From contig JABSPK010000002.1 of the NCBI GenBank assembly GCA_013214065.1, positions 486,388 through 550,387 of the forward strand: a stretch of 64,000 nt of DNA. The letters are read 5' to 3'. The notes under the pieces are model-generated. The model saw only the letters and a program-made list of their open reading frames with translations, ran no database searches and was not told the origin of the DNA. The stretch comes from Flavobacteriaceae bacterium. GTDB lineage: Bacteria; Bacteroidota; Bacteroidia; Flavobacteriales; Flavobacteriaceae. The first letter of the stretch is position 1. Each line of letters begins with the position of its first letter. Of the stretch, positions 1 through 8,108 are shown one piece after another. A program made the position numbers and the translations under genes.

Positions 1-533
1 TAATTGGGCACGGCGACCAAAAGATGACCCTTATCGTGGAGCATGGTGGCGATACGCTGCATGGTTTGTTCAAGATTTGGGATGTGTTCCAGAACATGCC
101 ATAGGGTAATAACGTCAAAAACACTGCCGGATAGTCCATCCAACGACTCCCCGAGCTCCATGTTTTTCGCTTTGGCCCTGGCCCTTGCTTTGGCATTGGG
201 TTCCATTCCGGTGGTCTTCCAGCCTAGGTCTTCCATATACCTTAAAAAATCACCGGTGCCCGCACCGATGTCAAGTAGACTGCCTTGTTTTCCTGACAAT
301 CGTCGTATTAATCCGGCCTTCCTTTTCAAGTTGAGTCTTTTGACCCTCTGATAAAGTTTGTCGAATACCGAGCGCTTGGCATCGGTATGTGAAATATAAG
401 CTTGGCTATCGTAATATTTGGAAAGGTCTTCGGGCAGGGGTTTTGTGACCAACAAGTCCCTTTCCCGGTCAAGATGCAATTCGAAAGTTTCTTGTGTGAC
501 TGAAAAGTCCTTAGTTTTTAAGTACAAGCTCAT
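1..533 (-). CDS. class I SAM-dependent methyltransferase (3' end cut by window)
   Basis: Translating the minus strand from the ATG at 533 gives an open frame to the window edge (about 177 residues seen). Near residue 88 it shows SAM-binding motif I, LLDIGAGTGDFL, followed by an acidic strand end (GMEPNAKA) and motif IV/post-I region FDVITLWHVLEHIPN, the typical layout of Methyltransf_11/23 enzymes. The N-terminal part before motif I resembles the short lead of bacterial methyltransferases next to mnmG in flavobacteria. The start overlaps the stop of the upstream lipoprotein gene by 23 bp, which suggests translational coupling in the ybeY-mnmG operon. Substrate cannot be inferred. The C-terminal half is missing from the window. 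Confidence 0.85.
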   Translation of the reverse strand, partial: MSLYLKTKDFSVTQETFELHLDRERDLLVTKPLPEDLSKYYDSQAYISHTDAKRSVFDKLYQRVKRLNLKRKAGLIRRLSGKQGSLLDIGAGTGDFLRYMEDLGWKTTGMEPNAKARARAKAKNMELGESLDGLSGSVFDVITLWHVLEHIPNLEQTMQRIATMLHDKGHLLVAVPN

Positions 534-1071
534 TGTAGTTATGTGTCGCGAGATACTCCTTTTTGAGCTCTCGAAGATACGTCAAAACTACGTCTCTCGA
601 TCCATTGGTTTCATGGAGGCAATCTTTGGTTCCGTCCGAAAAGACCTCGATAGCGATATACCAGTTCCCTTTTCTGGCCAAGGTGTTTTCTTCATTGGCC
701 ACGTAAGTGCCAACCTCATCGTCGCCCACAGCAGCGCTCACGAAAACATCAACGGCCAAAGGAACCAAATTCAAGGTCTTATCTTCAATGGCCACTTCAT
801 AAAACGAAAAATAGAACGTGCCCCCGTCCAATTCGAAAGGAACCTCGATGTCGACATAATAATCATCGAGCTGGAATTTGGTGTTGATGTAATTATAAAA
901 ATCGCCGTCGTTCTTGGGGTCTTCAAAAACGAAAAGTGTTTTCTGTGGGAGCCCCTTCCGAAATTTTTTGCCATCAACGACTTTGTAGTCTTTGATGTTC
1001 GGGGCTATGCGCAATGGAATGCAGGAATGGAGAACGCAACCTAGGATGGTCAATAGTAGTATTCGCTTCAT
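511..1071 (-). CDS. hypothetical lipoprotein
   Basis: 186 residues. The N terminus MKRILLLTILGCVLHSC has a basic start, hydrophobic core and a lipobox (LHSC), so it is a likely lipoprotein with Cys17 as the acylated residue. The remainder is beta-rich, acidic and without a catalytic motif that I recognise. It sits 78 bp downstream of mnmG with one parS-like palindrome in the gap and overlaps the following methyltransferase start by 23 bp. A plus-strand frame of 208 codons lies opposite but has no features of a protein. Function unknown; probably a periplasmic or outer-membrane anchored protein. Confidence 0.75.
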   Translation of the reverse strand: MKRILLLTILGCVLHSCIPLRIAPNIKDYKVVDGKKFRKGLPQKTLFVFEDPKNDGDFYNYINTKFQLDDYYVDIEVPFELDGGTFYFSFYEVAIEDKTLNLVPLAVDVFVSAAVGDDEVGTYVANEENTLARKGNWYIAIEVFSDGTKDCLHETNGSRDVVLTYLRELKKEYLATHNYNELVLKN

Positions 1072-1126
1072 TTTTCGGTTTTTGATCTAGTCGTTTGCAA
1101 GAATCAAAAACCAAGCCAAAACCGAT

Positions 1127-1142
1127 TGTTCCACGTGGAACT
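1127..1142. other. parS-like centromere site (downstream of mnmG)
   Basis: TGTTCCACGTGGAACT matches the perfect 16-bp palindrome TGTTCCACGTGGAACA, known as the ParB-binding parS site in pseudomonads, at 15 of 16 positions. It lies in the 78-bp gap between mnmG and the lipoprotein gene. A second, perfect copy lies at the other end of mnmG (3025-3040). Two copies within 2 kb make chance unlikely. parS sites cluster near oriC in most bacteria. Confidence 0.8.
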
Positions 1143-1149
1143 AAAGCGC

Positions 1150-3018
1150 CTATCTTCCTAAAAACACCAAAAGCACACTGATGTCTGCAGGTGAAACCCC
1201 GCTGATGCGAGAAGCTTGCGAAATGGAAACAGGGCGTATGGCCTCGAGTTTCTCACGAGCCTCAAAGGACAAGGATTTTAATTTTCGATAATCAAAGCCG
1301 TCAGGAATCTTGATGTTCTCAAGACGTTGTAACTTGTCGGCATTCAGACGCTCCTTTTCGATATAACCTGAATACTTGACTTGAATAGCGGCTTGCTCCA
1401 GGACCTCATTGTCGAGTGCGTTTTCCGCCACGAAATCGGCAACCGATTTTAATTGCAGCATATGGTCCATAGTCACCTTGGGGCGCGAAAACACCTTGAA
1501 CATTTTATCCGATTGTTTGACCGTTGCTGACCCTACTTCTTCCAAAATGAGATTCATTTCATCAGGATCAAAGCTCGTTTTCTTGAAAAAATGAACAAAA
1601 TCCTCTGACTTTTTCAATTTTTTCTCCATTCGGTCTAGGCGCTCTTTAGAGGCCAAGCCAAGATCATAACTCTTTGGGGTCAATCGTAAATCGGCATTGT
1701 CTTGACGCAACAGCGTGCGATACTCCGCCCTTGAGGTAAACATGCGATACGGCTCTTCTGTGCCCTTTGTGATCAAGTCATCAATTAAAACCCCAATGTA
1801 TGCTTCGTCGCGTTGTAAGACAAAAGGGTCCCTTTCGTTGATCTTTAGATGCGCGTTGATCCCTGCCATCAATCCTTGTGATGCGGCTTCTTCATAGCCC
1901 GTAGTTCCATTGATCTGACCTGCGAAGTACAAGTTCTCGACCAATTTCGTTTCTAGGGTATGCTTCAACTGTGTTGGTGGAAAATAATCATACTCGATGG
2001 CATAGCCCGGTCTGAAAAACTTTACCTTCTCAAACCCTTTTACGGATCGCAGTGCTTTGAATTGTACGTCTTCCGGTAAAGAAGTTGAAAACCCATTAAC
2101 ATAAACCTCAACGGTATTCCAGCCTTCAGGTTCTACAAAAATCTGATGGGCATCCTTATCGGCAAAACGATGGATCTTGTCTTCTATAGAAGGACAATAC
2201 CTAGGGCCAATACTCTTTATCCTGCCATTGAACATCGGCGACCGATCAAAACCTTCCCGCAGCAAATCATGGACCACGGCGCTGGTATGGGTCATATGGC
2301 AATCTCGCTGATGTTCCAATATAGCCGTTTCCAAATACGAGAACTTTTCAGGATTTGCATCGCCTGGTTGTAGGATCATCTTTTCATAATCCAACGAACG
2401 ACCATCGACCCTAGGGGGGGTTCCAGTTTTCATCCGACCACTATCAAACCCAAAATCGACGAGCTGCTCCGTAATCCCGGTTGCCGCTTTCTCACCCGCT
2501 CGACCTCCTCCAAATTGCTTTTCACCGATATGAATCAACCCATTTAGAAAAGTTCCATTGGTCAACACGACCGATTTGGCTTTAATGTCAAGCCCCAATG
2601 AAGTGCGCACTCCGACCACCCTGTTTCCATCAACCAACAAGCCGGAAACCATCTCTTGGTAAAAGTCGGCATTCGATGTTCGCTCCAAAGCCATTCGCCA
2701 TTCCTCGGCAAAACGCATACGGTCATTTTGAGCCCTCGGGCTCCACATTGCAGGACCCTTGCTTTTATTCAACATCTTGAACTGGATCGCCGACTTATCC
2801 GTTACTATTCCACTGTATCCGCCCAGGGCATCAATCTCACGAACTATCTGGCCCTTTGCAATTCCGCCCATCGCTGGATTGCAAGACATTTGCCCAATGG
2901 TCTGTAGGTTCATCGTAACCAATAAGGTTTTCGAGCCCATATTGGCTGCCGCTGCAACTGCTTCCGCGCCTGCATGACCCCCGCCTACCACTATTACGTC
3001 ATATTCCTTTTCAAACAT
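1150..3018 (-). CDS. mnmG: tRNA uridine-5-carboxymethylaminomethyl(34) synthesis enzyme MnmG (GidA)
   Basis: 622 residues, the full family length. The enzyme, with MnmE, uses FAD, NADH and methylene-THF to build the cmnm5 modification on wobble uridine 34 of tRNAs. The N-terminal FAD dinucleotide motif VVGGGHAGAEA (residues 10-20), the CNPAMGGIAKG segment, the CPSIEDKI segment (near residue 276) and the second signature FAGQINGTTGYEEAASQG (near residue 370) are all present. The C-terminal helical domain that binds MnmE is complete. It starts 2 bp after the ybeY stop, so the two are probably translated from one mRNA. In many bacteria gidA lies at the origin of replication; here two parS-like sites flank it. 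Confidence 0.98.
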   Translation of the reverse strand: MFEKEYDVIVVGGGHAGAEAVAAAANMGSKTLLVTMNLQTIGQMSCNPAMGGIAKGQIVREIDALGGYSGIVTDKSAIQFKMLNKSKGPAMWSPRAQNDRMRFAEEWRMALERTSNADFYQEMVSGLLVDGNRVVGVRTSLGLDIKAKSVVLTNGTFLNGLIHIGEKQFGGGRAGEKAATGITEQLVDFGFDSGRMKTGTPPRVDGRSLDYEKMILQPGDANPEKFSYLETAILEHQRDCHMTHTSAVVHDLLREGFDRSPMFNGRIKSIGPRYCPSIEDKIHRFADKDAHQIFVEPEGWNTVEVYVNGFSTSLPEDVQFKALRSVKGFEKVKFFRPGYAIEYDYFPPTQLKHTLETKLVENLYFAGQINGTTGYEEAASQGLMAGINAHLKINERDPFVLQRDEAYIGVLIDDLITKGTEEPYRMFTSRAEYRTLLRQDNADLRLTPKSYDLGLASKERLDRMEKKLKKSEDFVHFFKKTSFDPDEMNLILEEVGSATVKQSDKMFKVFSRPKVTMDHMLQLKSVADFVAENALDNEVLEQAAIQVKYSGYIEKERLNADKLQRLENIKIPDGFDYRKLKSLSFEAREKLEAIRPVSISQASRISGVSPADISVLLVFLGR

Positions 3019-3020
3019 AG

Positions 3021-3443
3021 CTAATGTTCCACGTGGAACAGTTTTATCATTTTGTTCTCCTCCTTTCGCATATCCACCTTATCTCCTTCTGTTTTGTCCT
3101 TCCATCCGCACAGGTGCAATACGCCATGCACCATCACTCGCAACAGCTCGGTTAACCCGTTAATGCCAAGTATTTTCGCGTTATCGTTTACCCGATCGAT
3201 TGAGATAAAAATATCACCGGATATCACATTGGCCTCCGTATAATCAAACGTAATTATATCCGTAAAGGTATCATGGTTTAAATACCGTTGATTGATATCC
3301 AAAAGATACTGGTCATCACAAAAAACATAACAAAGCGTTCCTTGCTTTTTTCCTTGAGCAAGTATCACCCTAGTTAACCAATCGGAGTATTTGGTTGGGT
3401 CGTTAAGCTCGAACTCGGTTTCGTAGCAATAATCAATTTCCAT
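3021..3443 (-). CDS. ybeY: endoribonuclease YbeY (rRNA maturation factor)
   Basis: 140 residues. YbeY is a single-strand-specific metal-dependent RNase that acts in 16S rRNA 3' processing and 70S quality control. The zinc-binding signature is seen as HGVLHLCGWKDKTEGD (residues 110-125): two His, then a Trp-Lys-Asp and a downstream acidic residue in place of the usual third His pattern HxxxHxxGxDH, as in many Bacteroidota YbeY proteins. The start overlaps the end of the DUF4175 gene by 11 bp and mnmG begins 2 bp after the stop. The last five codons (FHVEH) are written inside a perfect parS palindrome, so protein and centromere sequence are shared here. Confidence 0.93.
   Translation of the reverse strand: MEIDYCYETEFELNDPTKYSDWLTRVILAQGKKQGTLCYVFCDDQYLLDINQRYLNHDTFTDIITFDYTEANVISGDIFISIDRVNDNAKILGINGLTELLRVMVHGVLHLCGWKDKTEGDKVDMRKEENKMIKLFHVEH
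3025..3040. other. parS centromere site (perfect palindrome, in the ybeY 3' end)
   Basis: TGTTCCACGTGGAACA, a perfect 16-bp palindrome identical to the parS sequence of Pseudomonas. It covers the last codons of ybeY and ends just before mnmG starts. A 15/16 copy lies at 1127-1142. It would load ParB, which spreads and recruits SMC for origin segregation. The ParA/ParB genes are not in this window. Confidence 0.88.
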
Positions 3444-6400
3444 CTTTAAAATAGACCTTAACCTTTTCTTGGTGTACGCGGCGCAAAGGTAGGGCTTGTC
3501 TATTTAATATCTCAACTGTTGGCTTCTTAGCCTTAAAGACCCCGGGCGGGGATGTTATTGGATTGGAGTATTGTGTAGTATTGGTTTCAGATTTCCGTTC
3601 ACTGTTCTTTCCTTGTTCCAACGCAGCATTTTCCAACTTCAACAACTGATGCTGAATGTTATTCATCTTATTCAGTGTCCTTTCCGTTATCCCATTTTCC
3701 AATAAATCATTCTCAAAATCTTCCATTTGACGTAATAGCCTCTTGCTCAACTCAAGATCTTCTTGACGAATCATATTCGCTAGCTGTTTTTCTAACGCAG
3801 CACGGATATTTTGTTGCTCCTTATAAATCTCATATACCTCCTCTAACCCTAATTCATTCCCTGAACCGCTTCCGCCATTTCCGCTCCCTTCTTCAGCGCC
3901 ATTTCCTTCGCCGTTTTGACCCTTGCCTTCTTCACCGTTTCCTTGCTTCCCTTGACTTCCTTTTTGACCATTACTACCTTCTTGACCTTGCTTGCCTTCA
4001 CTCCCTTCCTGCTGGCCCTGTTCTGAGTTCCCCTGTTTTCCTTTTCCTGATGAACCGCCTTGTTGCATCCGATCCTGAAGGTCGGATTGTCCCTTAATAA
4101 TATCCGGCAATTGAAAGCCCTCTCCTTGTCCCTTTCCTTGTCCTGACATCATGCTTTGTTGCATATTGTCCAACAAATCCGCCAAGAAATCCGCTAATGT
4201 ATTTGATGCGGTAAGCACATATTGCTGATATGAAGCCCCTTGGTACAATTGGTTGTTGGCGATGCTCTCCAAAGACTTATCGATATTGTAATATACCTCT
4301 GTGATCTGGGTATTGACCAATTCAGACAACTCGGCCCTGCGTAAGGATAATGCAAACAGACTATCATCAACATGTTCGAACAGCCCACGCAACTGTTTCT
4401 GTTTCCGAATGGTTTTAGAAAACTCGCTTATGCCATCATCCGATGCACTCACCCGGTCGAACAACCCCTCTTGCTGGAAGCTGAAACGAATGAGATTATC
4501 CAAAATCTGACGAAGCATTTCAGCATCTTCTACAATTGATGAGCCTCCTCCTGCCGATGAACTTTGCCCCAATCGTTGACTTAACTCTTGCATCTTCTTT
4601 GAAGCCGATCGTTGCTTTTGGCCGATTTTATCCTCCGATTGCTGACGTACCGATTGACTAGACGATTGTTCGCTACCTTGATGCTTATTGATTTCTTCCA
4701 AAGCTTCGGACTGATCTTTTTTGATACTTTCTTGAACCTCTTTTTCGAAATCGAAATCAAGCGGCCTTTTCAATGCGTCATTGTCTTTTTTCAAGTCATC
4801 CAATTCCTTGTCGATGGCTTCGAATGACTCGTTCAGTTTCTGCTGCTCTTCATTGCTAAATTCTTCCCCTAACTTCAGTTTTGAGAGTAACTCTTGACGA
4901 CCCGCCAACTCTTGAAGCTTCCGTGATAACTGTGCAGCCTTTTCCGTAACATAATACCTTTTGGTCAATTCCAACAACTGCTCCAAATTCCGTTTTGAAC
5001 TACTCTGGCTCTTGGCCAAGTCCTCCAATCTTTTTTTAAGGTCTTCCTTTTCGATTTTATCGGCAACCTTATCCAATTCCTCCAACAGCTTCTTATTCTT
5101 TTCCGCTTCCCGCTCCTGTCTTTCCAAGCGTTCCTTTAGCAATTCGTTCATCTCGGAAGGTTGCTCCGATTTGTCCAAATTCTCTTTCAGCTGTTTGCTG
5201 AACTTCTGCATCAAAGCCTCTTGCTGTTCTTGTTTCTTGACGAACTCTTTGATCTGACCCTTCTGATTGAAATCGAGACTTTGATTTTCCTTTTGCGTAT
5301 CGTTGATCTCTTTCAACGAACGTTGCTGTTCTTCCATTTGATCTACAGTTCGTTCGAAATTCTTCAAAATAGACTTCTGATTCTCTATCACCCTCTCTTC
5401 CTGCTGTTTATCATCATATAATTGCGTTGAAAACTCTTGACTTCGGACCACTTTGCCTCCTCTAAGTCCGTCATTATCAACAACTTCGAAAAACAAGGTG
5501 TAACCCAGCCCGGGCTCAAGCTCCAAACCGGAAGGATAGGTATAGTAAAACTGCTCGACATTCGTGCCAGGGCGCATTAAAGTCGTTCGGTAGATCGTTT
5601 GGGGTTCATCTTCCCTGAAGTAACACAACCGGATCTCGCTTACGGCGATATCATCCGATGCCAAGCCCTCAAAATACCGCAGATTGGGTTGTAGGGAATC
5701 CAACTCTTGGGTCACCCTTACATTAGGAGAAGCGTCCTTCACCACTTGAATCCGATATCCTAGGCGTTCATAGTCCTTAACTTCCTTATTGGATGTCCGA
5801 ATCTCATACTCATTCGATTCAAACAAACGGCGTTTTAAGGTAAACTTGTTTCCTTCCATTACGAAGGATTCCAAATCATCCCCGGATACCATCTGAATCT
5901 CATTGGCGTTTATCGACTCCAGGTCCCATGTTATTTCCGTTCCCTCAGGGACGACGGCATTACCGCTTCCTTTTATGATTTCATTGCCCTTATTCAAATA
6001 TGCCGGATACGCCAATGCCATTTCAAATGAATTCAAAGCCGGCACCTTCACCACTTCGACATAGTAGCTGATCGACCCGAACCCATTGGCAACAAACCGA
6101 AATGAACCACTCTGAAACGGTGGCTCCAACTTATGGATGAACTGGCCGTTGTCTGACCTCATGACAATATCCTTGCCCCCGTAATCCAGAAGGACCCGCT
6201 CAGGTCGTACCGATCCTTCCGTGGCTACCATGATGGTCAATGCTTCGTTTTCCAACACCCTCAAACTATCGTTCATCAGCACGAAATTAAAAGGGGCCGG
6301 TTTGGCATAGGCCACTTCGTAGTTTAGCAATCGGTTATGCGAACCCAAAAACGAATCCAGTTTTCCACTAACCAACAACGTCAATACGACGGCTAAAGGC

Positions 6401-6873
6401 ACGACCAACCACCTGGCATTCTTAATGCTGTCTTTATAGTTGAGCGCCTTTTGAAAAGGAATGGGCCGAAGTTTTGTCGAACGCGATTCGATGGCCGCTA
6501 CCAGCAAGTCCGATTTTCCAGGCTGTGCGACCAAATCCAACAAATTCACTAAACGATCGTCGACTTCCGAAAAGTGACGTCCAATTAGTTTTGAAGCCTC
6601 TTTGTTTCCGATGCCATTCTTAAGTTGAAAAAGATAGAATAGCGGTTCCAAAATATAACGGTATAGTAGAAAGACCCCCGCCAAAACGAGCACTAGGAGC
6701 AATACCAAACGGGCGGTGGTTCCCATCCAAAGCACATATTCCGCTGCCGTAACCGCCAACCAAATCAAGCTGCCAATGAGCACAAACAGGATCAGGCCGC
6801 GAACCAAACGCAGCGTGTAATACTTCTTTATGAAAAGCTTGAGCTTATCTAGGATGTGCTGATAACTCTCCAA
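3433..6873 (-). CDS. DUF4175 family large membrane-anchored protein
   Basis: 1,146 residues, a length typical of the DUF4175 proteins found beside ybeY/mnmG in flavobacteria. Two hydrophobic segments lie near residues 22-45 and 52-72 and a third near 150-170, so the protein is anchored in the inner membrane with most of the chain on one side. A beta-rich region (about 180-480) is followed by a very long charged coiled-coil region (about 490-780, rich in EEQQ, KKL, LEQ) and a Gly/Gln/Glu/Ser low-complexity stretch (about 915-1010). The C-terminal part has a helical region and ends with a basic tail. Molecular role is not established; the shape suggests a structural or envelope-spanning protein. 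It heads the operon that includes ybeY and mnmG. Confidence 0.85.
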   Translation of the reverse strand: MESYQHILDKLKLFIKKYYTLRLVRGLILFVLIGSLIWLAVTAAEYVLWMGTTARLVLLLVLVLAGVFLLYRYILEPLFYLFQLKNGIGNKEASKLIGRHFSEVDDRLVNLLDLVAQPGKSDLLVAAIESRSTKLRPIPFQKALNYKDSIKNARWLVVPLAVVLTLLVSGKLDSFLGSHNRLLNYEVAYAKPAPFNFVLMNDSLRVLENEALTIMVATEGSVRPERVLLDYGGKDIVMRSDNGQFIHKLEPPFQSGSFRFVANGFGSISYYVEVVKVPALNSFEMALAYPAYLNKGNEIIKGSGNAVVPEGTEITWDLESINANEIQMVSGDDLESFVMEGNKFTLKRRLFESNEYEIRTSNKEVKDYERLGYRIQVVKDASPNVRVTQELDSLQPNLRYFEGLASDDIAVSEIRLCYFREDEPQTIYRTTLMRPGTNVEQFYYTYPSGLELEPGLGYTLFFEVVDNDGLRGGKVVRSQEFSTQLYDDKQQEERVIENQKSILKNFERTVDQMEEQQRSLKEINDTQKENQSLDFNQKGQIKEFVKKQEQQEALMQKFSKQLKENLDKSEQPSEMNELLKERLERQEREAEKNKKLLEELDKVADKIEKEDLKKRLEDLAKSQSSSKRNLEQLLELTKRYYVTEKAAQLSRKLQELAGRQELLSKLKLGEEFSNEEQQKLNESFEAIDKELDDLKKDNDALKRPLDFDFEKEVQESIKKDQSEALEEINKHQGSEQSSSQSVRQQSEDKIGQKQRSASKKMQELSQRLGQSSSAGGGSSIVEDAEMLRQILDNLIRFSFQQEGLFDRVSASDDGISEFSKTIRKQKQLRGLFEHVDDSLFALSLRRAELSELVNTQITEVYYNIDKSLESIANNQLYQGASYQQYVLTASNTLADFLADLLDNMQQSMMSGQGKGQGEGFQLPDIIKGQSDLQDRMQQGGSSGKGKQGNSEQGQQEGSEGKQGQEGSNGQKGSQGKQGNGEEGKGQNGEGNGAEEGSGNGGSGSGNELGLEEVYEIYKEQQNIRAALEKQLANMIRQEDLELSKRLLRQMEDFENDLLENGITERTLNKMNNIQHQLLKLENAALEQGKNSERKSETNTTQYSNPITSPPGVFKAKKPTVEILNRQALPLRRVHQEKVKVYFKDGN

Positions 6874-7008
6874 ATTCCGTTATATTTATTACCAAGATAC
6901 CTGTAAGTTCAACGCATTGTTTAAAATTTTATGTTAAATCACACCTGGCAAAAAGCGGGATGGTGATGGAACGGAAAAACCTGCGTTGCACCGCTACCTA
7001 AAAAACGT

Positions 7009-8058
7009 ATGATGCTCAAAGACCTTAAATACCTCGCTGCGATGACCATACCGATTTCAGCGATCATCAGTCTATACTTCAAAGGGTATGTTAGTTATTT
7101 TACCCCTTTCTATGCTTTCGTCATTATCCCGATACTGGAAATGCTGTTGCCTCAAGACAGTTCAAACTTAGAAGGCGAAGCTCTTGAGCAAAAGACCAAA
7201 AGCAAAATATTCGATTGGATGCTCTACCTCAACGTGCCGGTCGTATTCGGATTCCTTTGGTATGGACTTTGGGATGTAACCCAAAACACCTACGCCCTTT
7301 ACGAGCTTATCGGGCTTGTCTTGACCATTGGTATCGTTTTGGGTGTGAATGGTATCAATGTAGCCCATGAACTGGGCCATCGCCAAGACACCTTTGAACG
7401 GTATTTGGGTAAGTTACTGTTACTCCCTTCCTTTTACATGCACTTCTATATCGAACACAATTTTGGGCATCATGCACATGCCGCGACAGAAGAAGATCCG
7501 GCTACGGCACGGTACAACCAATCGGTTTATTCATTTTGGTTTACCTCAACCATCAGGCAATATGGCAATGCGTGGGCGATTCAAAAAAACCTATTGAAAG
7601 GTGGTTCTTTTTTCTCCCTTAAGAACGACATGTTGTTCTACCTCTTTTTCCAGGCACTCTATTTGGTCGTCGTCTATGCACTCTTTGGTCTTCAGTCGGT
7701 TGCATTTGCTTTGGCCGCCGGAGTCGTTGGCTTCTTACTTTTGGAAACCGTGAACTATATCGAACACTACGGGTTGATGCGATTCAGACTGCCCTCTGGA
7801 CGCTATGAACGGGTTCGCGAATGCCACTCGTGGAACAGTAACCACGTCATCGGTAGGATCGTTTTGTACGAATTGACCCGGCACAGCGATCACCATTACA
7901 AGTCTTCCAAGAAATACCAAACCCTCGATTATCACGATATTTCACCCCAAATGCCTTATGGGTATCCGACCTCTATGGCGCTTTCTTTTCTACCTCCCCT
8001 TTGGTTTGCGATCATGAACAAAAGTATCCCAAAAGAAATGCGCCAAGCCTATGCTTAA
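7009..8058 (+). CDS. alkB: alkane 1-monooxygenase (AlkB-type membrane di-iron hydroxylase)
   Basis: 349 residues. AlkB enzymes hydroxylate terminal carbons of medium-chain alkanes using a di-iron centre in the inner membrane, with rubredoxin as electron donor. The required histidine boxes are present: HELGH (near residue 121), EHNFGHH (near 147) and RHSDHH (near 286), as well as the conserved NYIEHYGL segment between them. At least six hydrophobic segments are visible (for example residues 9-27, 35-46, 75-95, 100-118, 205-250). No rubredoxin gene lies next to it. The gene stands alone between a divergent DUF4175 gene and gltX. The true substrate could also be a fatty acid or related lipid, as the family is broad. 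Confidence 0.88.
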   Translation: MMLKDLKYLAAMTIPISAIISLYFKGYVSYFTPFYAFVIIPILEMLLPQDSSNLEGEALEQKTKSKIFDWMLYLNVPVVFGFLWYGLWDVTQNTYALYELIGLVLTIGIVLGVNGINVAHELGHRQDTFERYLGKLLLLPSFYMHFYIEHNFGHHAHAATEEDPATARYNQSVYSFWFTSTIRQYGNAWAIQKNLLKGGSFFSLKNDMLFYLFFQALYLVVVYALFGLQSVAFALAAGVVGFLLLETVNYIEHYGLMRFRLPSGRYERVRECHSWNSNHVIGRIVLYELTRHSDHHYKSSKKYQTLDYHDISPQMPYGYPTSMALSFLPPLWFAIMNKSIPKEMRQAYA

Positions 8059-8083
8059 ACTTTAGTACCGTTGCTGCAAACCG

Positions 8084-8091
8084 TATCTTTG
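8084..8091 (+). promoter_or_regulatory. putative -7 promoter element of gltX
   Basis: TATCTTTG fits the Bacteroidota -7 consensus TAnnTTTG and lies 17 bp before the gltX ATG. No clear TTG at the usual 19-21 bp upstream distance, so the -33 box is weak. Confidence 0.5.
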
Positions 8092-8108
8092 TGGCTTAAC
8101 GTGAAATC

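Noticed and set aside
418..1044. Plus-strand frame of 208 codons opposite the lipoprotein gene
   Set aside because: The minus strand has a clear signal peptide and lipobox and fits the operon; the plus frame has neither family features nor promoter.
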